A model generated the notes under the pieces. The model was not told the origin of the DNA. It did not search any database and saw nothing but the letters and a program-made list of their open reading frames with translations. From NCBI GenBank assembly GCA_002727895.1, contig PBUO01000117.1:1-5950 (forward strand): a DNA stretch of 5,950 nt, written 5' to 3'. Positions within the stretch are counted from its first letter, which is position 1; each line of letters begins with the position of its first letter. The DNA comes from Acidimicrobiaceae bacterium (lineage in GTDB: Bacteria; Actinomycetota; Acidimicrobiia; Acidimicrobiales; MedAcidi-G1). Below, one piece after another: positions 1 to 3,717 of this stretch. The translations under genes were made by a program, and so were the position numbers.

Positions 1-177
1 CGTCTCGATGGCCCGGCGCATCGAGCTGGTGACGATGGCGTCGACCGCCTCGCAGACCAGGAAGTCAGCCGTGGCCTCGGCCTGACGGCGGCCCAGCTCG
101 GACAGCGGCGGGTCGGCGGGGCCGTCCTCGGAGCGCTCGCTCTCGGGCAGGGCATGGCGGACGATCAGCAGTTCCAC
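1..177 (-). CDS. Histidine phosphatase family protein, N-terminal part (runs off window)
   Basis: Only the first 59 residues are inside the window. Reading down from a GTG at 177-175 gives VELLIVRHALPESER, a first beta strand followed by the Arg-His pair of the histidine phosphatase (phosphoglycerate mutase-like) superfamily. His8 would be the phospho-accepting residue. The usual RHG is RHA here, a common variant. Further on, PPLSELGRRQAEATADFL (residues 23-40) is the typical 'LTxxGxxQA' helix, and SSMRRAIET (51-59) matches the 'SxLxRAxxT' motif, whose Arg (R55) binds phosphate. The family includes phosphosugar and nucleotide phosphatases and mutases, so the substrate cannot be named from this fragment. 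GTG is chosen because the protein then begins right at beta-1, as is usual; no strong SD is seen. It lies 28 bases downstream of the LysE remnant on the same strand, so the two may once have been co-transcribed. Confidence 0.9.
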   Translation of the reverse strand, partial: MELLIVRHALPESERSEDGPADPPLSELGRRQAEATADFLVCEAVDAIVTSSMRRAIET

Positions 178-205
178 GGGCCCGGACCCTACGGGCGGGT
201 GGCGG

Positions 206-550
206 TCAGCCGGCCACCAGGACCGTTCCGATGAGGCCGAGGCCCAGGCAGGACGCCCGGACCAGGCGACGGTTTCCGGTGGCCGACAGGTGGGTCCCGA
301 TGGTTCCGGCCAGCAGGGTCAGGCCTGCGTGCCACACGGCCGAGGCCACGACCACCCCGGCCGAGAAGGGCACGAGGCCATCGTCGGTCCGAATGCCGTC
401 GGGTAGGGCGAGGACGAGGCCGGCCTACGAGACGAGGGTCATGGGGTTACAGAGGGTGACCGCCGGCAGGGTCCGAGCCGGACGGCGAATCTTGGTGACG
501 GTCGCCTGCACGGCCCGAACCCGCCAGAGGCCTCGTCGGGATGGCAGGCA
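206..550 (-). pseudogene. Degenerate C-terminal remnant of a LysE/RhtB-family amino-acid exporter
   Basis: Reading the minus strand from about 550 to the TGA at 206-208 gives a continuous match to the second half of a LysE-type exporter. RRPARTLPAVTLCNPMTLVS carries the family's characteristic 'TLxNPxT' motif before a transmembrane helix. It is followed by AGLVLALPDGI, then two hydrophobic segments (VPFSAGVVVASAVWHAGLTL and the last 20 or so residues, SCLGLGLIGTVLVAG). A TAG at 425-427 interrupts the reading frame immediately after LVS, where an aromatic codon is expected; a single substitution from TGG or TAC/TAT would explain it. The N-terminal half (first transmembrane helices) is absent: the frame closes at a TAA (551-553), and the DNA beyond it belongs to the lipoprotein gene's 3' end. 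Full-length family members are about 200 residues, so about 110 codons remain, broken once. It is most likely non-functional. An unusual readthrough or a sequencing error at the TAG is possible but would not restore the N-terminus. Confidence 0.8.
535..544. repeat. 10-bp copy of the tRNA-Pro 3' end (possible att-like remnant)
   Basis: GTCGGGATGG at 535-544 is identical to 3428-3437. The latter spans the base after the tRNA, the discriminator, the 3' acceptor strand and one T-stem base of tRNA-Pro. It falls where the LysE-like reading frame stops matching the family and the lower-GC block begins. Allowing a one-base gap extends the similarity by two or three bases. The length is short for an integrase att core, so this is suggestive only. 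Confidence 0.35.
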
Positions 551-556
551 TTACTA

Positions 557-600
557 GCTGAGGCACTAATTGAGGACTACCTGAGGCCGCGTTCCTCAGC
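557..600 (-). terminator. Overlapping inverted repeats at the 3' end of the lipoprotein gene
   Basis: CCTCAGC at 594-600 (plus strand) can pair with CTGAGG at 581-586, giving a 6-bp stem with a 7-nt loop, or with GCTGAGG at 557-563, giving a 7-bp stem across 30 nt. These straddle the TAG stop at 577-579 of the minus-strand lipoprotein gene. They could form a transcription-terminating or mRNA-stabilising hairpin. There is no clear T-tract, so this is a weak call. Confidence 0.3.
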
Positions 601-2142
601 GATTCCCAAGACCCAGTCCTCCAGCCATGTCCCGACCACCTGTTGAGCGTTCGGTGCAGAACTTGGTTCATCCAATATGAACAGGCCAGTAGCGAACGCG
701 GATGTGGCGTCGTACCAACGTTGGAGATTGGTAAGGGCTGTCGGTATGTCCTGAGCCTTGCCGATACAGCCGAACTCCGCATGCGCAACCTCAGGCACCT
801 GATCCTCTCGGGCCCACTTGACGACATTCGCGATGGCCTGATCGAACAGTCCTCCCTCCCCATCGAGGTCGCAGCCGAGCGCTGCGATGCCGGCTACGTC
901 GTAGCCGCTGAGGTTGAAGCGGAGACCGGGCGTCTCGTCGACGTGTGCTACCTGCCAGACCAACTTTCCTTGGAACTGCTCAAACAACGGTCTGATCTCC
1001 TGCATGAACTCGTCTGCTGGATCAGAGCCGAAGTACTTGTCTGGTTCGCTGATTGGGGCGAGCCAATCGACCTTGTAGGTCTCAGCCGTCGAAGCAAGTG
1101 CTTCCATGACACCAAGCAGTTCCTGGGTGTAGGTCCCAACCAGGCCATCGTTTAAGGCGAATGGCGGTACTCCAGGCTTGATGGCGTAGTAGATCGGCTC
1201 CCCCGACAAGTAGACGCTGAGTCCAGCGGTCTTCATTTCGTGCACGAGGTTGCCGATGTGGCAGAGACTGGAATCGAGCGTTGGATGGCTGGTTCCGAAA
1301 CTCGAGAACGGGTAGCGGACGCGGCCACCTTCATCGAAGGGAATCTGAAAGGAGAGGCTGACAGCGTTCATGCCGAGAGCCTTGATGTCAGTCGCGTTTG
1401 ATACTGACTGGTTGCCAGGCATCAACTGGAAGGCCTTTATGCCGAGGAGGAAGTCTCGACTCGGCCTTCCATAGCCACTCGGGTCTTCGGGCATGCAGGA
1501 GCCGCTATCTGAGGATTCACCACTGCCTCCAGGAGTGGTCGGGCCTTGGGCTCCCATGCAGTGTCCGAATTTTGCTCCTTCCTCCTGTGAGGGCTGTTCC
1601 CCCCGAGCCAGCCTCTCAAATACCGTCTGACCGACGGCTCCGATGATGCAGTCCCTCAGTTCAGGACTGGCGGAGGCAAACAGATTCGATGGCCGATCAG
1701 GAGTCTGGGACGCCGGGTCGCCTCCTCCGGGAGTTGTCGAGCCCTGGGCCCCCAGGCAAGGTCCGAACTTCTGACCCTCTTCCGGAGTCGGTTGGCGGCC
1801 GTTTGCGAGCTCTTCAAGAACCTCCGGGCCCAGCGTCTGGGGGAAACAGGAGCGAAGGTCATCGTTCGCTGTAGCAAACGGGTTGCCCTCGTCTCGGGAT
1901 CCAGAAGCAGTCGTGGTAGTCCCGGGCTCCGTGGTGGTGGTCGGTGCCGTGGTGGTGGTCGGTGCCGTGGTGGTGGTCGGTGCCGTGGTGGTGGTCGGTG
2001 CCGTGGTGGCTGGTGCAGCAGTCGTAGTTGGATCCAGGGTTGACGAAGCTGCGGCGGTCGTAACTGGCGCAGCGGTATCTGAACTACCGCCGCACCCCAA
2101 GACGACCAACAGGAACGTCAACGTAACTAGGTGCTTCTTCAT
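577..2142 (-). CDS. Secreted lipoprotein: Thr-rich stalk, duplicated Cys module and GH-A-like TIM barrel
   Basis: This 521-residue protein is probably anchored to the outer face of the membrane. Residues 1-17 (MKKHLVTLTFLLVVLGC) form a lipoprotein signal peptide with lipobox VLGC, so Cys17 would be lipidated. Residues 28-80 are a Thr/Ala/Pro linker built on TTTTAP repeats. Residues 87-140 and 153-206 are two copies of a 54-residue module, each with two Cys (99/129 and 165/195). From about 230 onward the chain alternates hydrophobic strands and helices like an eight-stranded barrel: FLLGIKAF, MNAVSLSFQIPF, LSVYLSGEPIYY, VDWLAPISEPDKYF, KLVWQVAHVDE, VAGIAALGCD, EVAHAEFGCIG, ATGLFILDEP. Glu366 at the end of strand 4 and Glu456 at the end of strand 7 sit where clan GH-A glycoside hydrolases carry the acid/base and nucleophile. 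The usual Asn before the first is Ser365. A glycan-hydrolysing or -binding role is inferred; the substrate is unknown. The start at 2142 is chosen because MKK begins the signal peptide, although no good SD precedes it and the frame stays open to 2253. GC content is lower than in the flanking core genes. Confidence 0.85.
   Translation of the reverse strand: MKKHLVTLTFLLVVLGCGGSSDTAAPVTTAAASSTLDPTTTAAPATTAPTTTTAPTTTTAPTTTTAPTTTTEPGTTTTASGSRDEGNPFATANDDLRSCFPQTLGPEVLEELANGRQPTPEEGQKFGPCLGAQGSTTPGGGDPASQTPDRPSNLFASASPELRDCIIGAVGQTVFERLARGEQPSQEEGAKFGHCMGAQGPTTPGGSGESSDSGSCMPEDPSGYGRPSRDFLLGIKAFQLMPGNQSVSNATDIKALGMNAVSLSFQIPFDEGGRVRYPFSSFGTSHPTLDSSLCHIGNLVHEMKTAGLSVYLSGEPIYYAIKPGVPPFALNDGLVGTYTQELLGVMEALASTAETYKVDWLAPISEPDKYFGSDPADEFMQEIRPLFEQFQGKLVWQVAHVDETPGLRFNLSGYDVAGIAALGCDLDGEGGLFDQAIANVVKWAREDQVPEVAHAEFGCIGKAQDIPTALTNLQRWYDATSAFATGLFILDEPSSAPNAQQVVGTWLEDWVLGIAEERGLR
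1525..1686 (-). repeat. Internal duplication, copy 2 (residues 153-206 of the lipoprotein)
   Basis: The encoded segment starts NLFASASPELRDC and ends MGAQGPTTPGG. It aligns without gaps over 54 residues with copy 1 (1723-1884). By hand count 31 of 54 residues are identical, including both Cys (165, 195), the LAxGxQPxxEEGxKFGxC core and the C-terminal TTPGG linker. The two Cys, 30 residues apart, are likely to form a disulfide outside the cytoplasm (inference). Confidence 0.85.
1723..1884 (-). repeat. Internal duplication, copy 1 (residues 87-140 of the lipoprotein)
   Basis: The encoded segment starts NPFATANDDLRSC and ends LGAQGSTTPGG, with Cys99 and Cys129. It lies directly after the Thr-rich stalk. 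The shared linker TTPGG suggests that module plus linker was duplicated as one unit. I do not recognise a named domain family for it. Confidence 0.85.
1931..2017 (-). repeat. 18-bp tandem repeat encoding the TTTTAP stalk
   Basis: GTGGTGGTGGTCGGTGCC (plus strand) is repeated perfectly four times, at 1931-1948, 1949-1966, 1967-1984 and 1985-2002. A degenerate partial fifth copy runs to 2017. On the coding (minus) strand each unit encodes a Thr-Thr-Thr-Thr-Ala-Pro period. The unit is a multiple of three, so copy-number change would lengthen or shorten the stalk in frame. Thr/Pro-rich segments of this kind are common flexible, possibly glycosylated linkers between a membrane anchor and an exported domain. 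Confidence 0.95.
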
Positions 2143-2374
2143 GGACGCAGTTTGCCACGCCGTCCCCAAGGCAGGTCGGGGCGACAAGGCGGGTCGGGAC
2201 GACTCAGCGAGCCCTGGGCGCAGACGCGCGCAGCTGGCTCCTCCACCTTCCACAAGCCGTCGGTAGTCATTTCTTCGGATCGGTTGACCAGATCTTCTGG
2301 CTACTGGCCGTGACCTGTGCCCATACTGTCCGTGCAGGAACTGTTGACAGTTAACTCAGCCAAGGAGATTGATC
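2143..2374. promoter_or_regulatory. Divergent intergenic region between the lipoprotein and the 135-residue protein
   Basis: This 232-bp gap separates two divergently transcribed starts, so both promoters should lie here. I see no convincing paired -35/-10 for either direction. Two short symmetric sequences may be operators: CCAGA-TCT-TCTGG at 2288-2300 (perfect 5-bp arms, 3-nt spacer), and GTTGACAGTTAAC at 2343-2355 (near-palindrome, just upstream of the plus-strand SD). TTGACA inside the latter (2344-2349) matches a -35 box but is too close to the start codon to serve this gene in the ordinary way. Confidence 0.35.
2362..2367 (+). promoter_or_regulatory. Shine-Dalgarno site fixing the start at 2375
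   Basis: AAGGAG is followed by 7 nt and then ATG at 2375. An in-frame TTG at 2369 would lie only one base from the SD, so it cannot be the start. The SD therefore selects the ATG. Confidence 0.85.
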
Positions 2375-2782
2375 ATGTTGGGCGACAAAGTCGGTTCTAT
2401 TTCGGGCCCCACCTCGATGAAGGCGATTGCGGCAGTGAATGGGAGTCCGACGTTCGAGACGACCGCTTCCGGGTTGACCGGGACTCTCGCTGGAACCGAC
2501 GTAACGAGTTTTGCTACCTACTCTGCGACGCTGAGGGCTGACGGCTCGTTCTACGGCGAGTGCCCTAACGCTGGCGTAGTGATGGCAGCAGATGGGGTAG
2601 CCACATTTCGGGCGACGGGTATCGGGTCCCCGACCGCTGATGGTGGCTTCTCGTTCAGGGGCGTCGTCTACTTCGAAACGGCCGCCCCCTCGCTTTCTTC
2701 CCTCAATGGCGTCGCAGTTGCCTATGAGTGGGATGTGGAAGCCAACGGCGACGCTTCCTGGGAACTCTGGGAGTGGAAGTAA
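2375..2782 (+). CDS. Conserved-looking small protein of unknown function, 135 residues
   Basis: The reading frame is complete with a strong SD and a TAA stop. There is no signal peptide, transmembrane helix or Cys pair (one Cys, Cys63), so it is probably cytoplasmic. The sequence is rich in Gly, Ala, Ser, Thr and aromatics and alternates in the manner of a beta-barrel or beta-sandwich. Landmarks are TSFATYSATLRADGSFYGEC (44-63), GVVMAADGVATFRATGIG (67-84), FSFRGVVYFETAAPSLSSLN (92-111), and a Trp-rich C-terminus, ASWELWEWK (127-135). From memory this resembles small uncharacterised proteins of actinobacteria and archaea that end in a similar 'W-E-W' strand after an 'LNGVAVAYE' segment. I cannot name a family, so no function is given. 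It is divergent from the lipoprotein gene and convergent with the GYD gene, with no operon partner. Confidence 0.85.
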   Translation: MLGDKVGSISGPTSMKAIAAVNGSPTFETTASGLTGTLAGTDVTSFATYSATLRADGSFYGECPNAGVVMAADGVATFRATGIGSPTADGGFSFRGVVYFETAAPSLSSLNGVAVAYEWDVEANGDASWELWEWK

Positions 2783-2831
2783 GTTGAAGCCCTCGGGCGC
2801 CTAGCCAAGGCCCAGCACCGCCAACTGCTCC

Positions 2832-2845
2832 TGGGGACATCCCCA
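2832..2845. terminator. Small hairpin TGGGG-ACAT-CCCCA
   Basis: A perfect 5-bp GC-rich stem (2832-2836 with 2841-2845) and 4-nt loop lies 49 nt after the stop of the plus-strand gene. There is no T-tract. It may add to the larger hairpin immediately downstream. Confidence 0.35.
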
Positions 2846-2855
2846 TACCTCAGTT

Positions 2856-2889
2856 CGTCGCCCCTCTCCCCTTGGGGGTAGGGACGACG
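2856..2889. terminator. Long imperfect hairpin between two convergent genes (likely bidirectional terminator)
   Basis: The arms 2856-2871 and 2874-2889 pair at 13 Watson-Crick positions plus one G-U out of 16. There are two mismatches and a tight 4-nt effective loop (CTTG). The outer CGTCG/CGACG and the CCCC/GGGG tip make it very stable. It lies between the plus-strand gene ending at 2782 and the minus-strand gene ending at 2961, where transcription from both sides converges. It lacks the U-tract of an E. coli-type terminator, which is common in actinobacteria. Confidence 0.55.
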
Positions 2890-2960
2890 CTCGGAGTCCT
2901 AGATGTAGATACGTTTAGGCGAGATGGACTCGGTGCTCGGTTGACTATCTGCCGCGAGCG

Positions 2961-3281
2961 CTAGTTGCCGGGAGGCCGATAACTCTGGCCTTCTACTTCG
3001 TCCCATTCTTCGGCGGTCAGCAACACATCGGCCTCGGTCGCGAGTACTGCGCCTGAAGGTCCCACCATCTTCTTGATTGCGGCAAGGGTCTTTGCGTTGG
3101 CGTTGTTGACAATCATCGTGAAGTCGTAGTTGGAACGCGGGAGCATGTAGTAGCACTCGACTTCGGCACCCAGGGATCCGAACATCGCGTGCATGTGGCC
3201 CTCCCGTGAGACAGCACCTTCAGCGTTGACTCCCTCCCATGCTTCTGGGCTGTACTTGCCGCAAATCTGGAGACGGGGCAT
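2961..3281 (-). CDS. GYD domain-like small protein, 106 residues
   Basis: MPRLQICGKYSPEAWEGV, then a helix (EGHMHAMFGSLGAEV, 27-41), a strand (VECYYMLPRSNYDFTMIVNN, 41-60), a second helix (AKTLAAIKKMV) and a final strand (SGAVLATEADVLLTAEEWDE, 76-95), follows the layout of the GYD family. That family comprises ferredoxin-like-fold proteins of about 100 residues and unknown function, often opening with 'Yxxxxxy(T/S)peg' and carrying a Gly-Tyr-Asp or similar triad in the central strand. Here the triad reads N51-Y52-D53. Members are usually soluble and likely oligomeric; no enzymatic activity is assigned. The start at 3281 is supported by an SD (3288-3293) six bases upstream and by the family's usual N-terminus. 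A longer frame to 3338 adds 19 residues without family resemblance. It is transcribed in the same direction as the tRNA-Pro upstream. Confidence 0.8.
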   Translation of the reverse strand: MPRLQICGKYSPEAWEGVNAEGAVSREGHMHAMFGSLGAEVECYYMLPRSNYDFTMIVNNANAKTLAAIKKMVGPSGAVLATEADVLLTAEEWDEVEGQSYRPPGN

Positions 3282-3287
3282 TGGTTT

Positions 3288-3293
3288 CCACCT
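3288..3293 (-). promoter_or_regulatory. Shine-Dalgarno site for the GYD-like gene
   Basis: On the minus strand AGGTGG precedes the ATG (3281-3279) by 6 nt. It selects that start over the longer in-frame alternative at 3338. Confidence 0.75.
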
Positions 3294-3312
3294 TTGTTGA
3301 GTCTTCGAACAA
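3294..3312. repeat. Short inverted repeat in the GYD gene leader
   Basis: TTGTT-GAGTCTTCG-AACAA has perfect 5-bp arms with a 9-nt spacer that includes TTCGAA. It sits directly upstream of the SD, in the position of a possible operator or leader hairpin. Chance occurrence is quite possible. Confidence 0.25.
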
Positions 3313-3400
3313 CGAGGACATCTTGATTTCTGGATCACGCCGGATGCCAGTCGGAGGCTCTAGGGCGGGTTCCATCCCGAGCGTTCATTTACTTGAGCGA

Positions 3401-3418
3401 CTGTGAGTCGACCCACAG
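3401..3418. terminator. Near-palindrome downstream of tRNA-Pro
   Basis: CTGTGAGTCGACCCACAG is an 18-bp near-palindrome that lies 11 nt past the 3' end of the minus-strand tRNA. After one mismatch its arms extend by a further 3 bp (3397-3399 with 3420-3422). It could end or process the tRNA transcript. No T-tract follows, so the call is tentative. Confidence 0.4.
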
Positions 3419-3427
3419 CCGCCCTAT

Positions 3428-3437
3428 GTCGGGATGG
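3428..3437. repeat. tRNA-Pro 3' end, second copy of the 10-bp repeat
   Basis: GTCGGGATGG here, at the 3' terminus of tRNA-Pro, is repeated exactly at 535-544 in the same orientation. Integrative elements commonly recombine at tRNA 3' ends and leave direct repeats at their two borders. The DNA between the copies (545-3427) is the lower-GC block. Confidence 0.35.
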
Positions 3438-3502
3438 GCGGATTTGAACCGCCGACCCCCTGCTCCCAAAGCAGGTGCGCTGCCAGGCTGCGCCACATCC
3501 CG
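3429..3502 (-). tRNA. tRNA-Pro, anticodon UGG
   Basis: The 74 nt on the minus strand fold into a complete cloverleaf. The acceptor CGGGATG pairs with CATCCCG and the discriminator is A. The D-arm is GCGC/GCGC with loop AGCCTGGCA. The anticodon arm is CCTGC/GCAGG with loop TTTGGGA (anticodon TGG at positions 34-36). The variable loop is GGGTC, and the T-arm is GGCGG/CCGCC with loop TTCAAAT. The C1-G72 pair is typical of bacterial tRNA-Pro. The 3' CCA is not encoded (the downstream triplet reads CAT), so it must be added after transcription. This tRNA reads CCA and, by wobble, other proline codons. Confidence 0.97.
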
Positions 3503-3717
3503 GATCGGCGGCCAGTGTACGAGTGGGTTCCCGACGGACAGCCACGAAAGCACCGTCTTGGCGATAGGCGTGGACGATGCAGCCGATGTCACATGCCAGA
3601 TCGGTCATACCGTTTCCAACAGAGGACCCAAGGGCCTCGTGGCCCCGGCGATGCCAGCTACCCGCTCCTTGCGCGATCCTCTGGTAGCCGCGGCTGCCGC
3701 ACGGAGGTACTCACGCA
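3503..3717. promoter_or_regulatory. Divergent region between tRNA-Pro and the acyl-CoA synthetase gene
   Basis: This 215-bp gap must hold the promoters of both the minus-strand tRNA and the plus-strand synthetase. On the minus strand TACACT (plus 3514-3519) is a possible -10 box 11 nt before the tRNA 5' end, but I find no good -35 partner. GGAGGT at 3703-3708 is the synthetase SD, 9 nt before ATG 3718. I see no operator, riboswitch or small gene here; short reading frames running through the tRNA are not credible. Confidence 0.4.

Noticed and set aside
447..863. 138-codon minus-strand open frame spanning the LysE remnant and the lipoprotein 3' end
   Set aside because: It is out of frame with both recognisable coding sequences and matches neither family.
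643..1155. 170-codon open frame on the plus strand within the lipoprotein gene
   Set aside because: It is antisense to the barrel domain, shows no family resemblance, and has no convincing SD or promoter.
1931..2017. Possible CRISPR-like array
   Set aside because: The 18-bp units are contiguous with no spacers and are fully explained as coding repeats.
2143..2253. 37-residue N-terminal extension of the lipoprotein
   Set aside because: The frame is open, but the extension is unlike a signal peptide and would bury the lipoprotein signal that starts at MKK. The start at 2142 is preferred.
1883..2266. Val-rich plus-strand open frame over the 18-bp repeats
   Set aside because: The VVVVGA period is simply the complement of the Thr-rich stalk codons; the minus-strand reading has a signal peptide and full domain structure.
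2344..2349. TTGACA as a -35 box for the gene at 2375
   Set aside because: A matching -10 would fall on the SD and start codon, and no -10-like hexamer is there.
3282..3338. 19-residue N-terminal extension of the GYD-like protein
   Set aside because: The SD at 3288-3293 supports the ATG at 3281, and the family begins near MPR; the extension has no resemblance to it.
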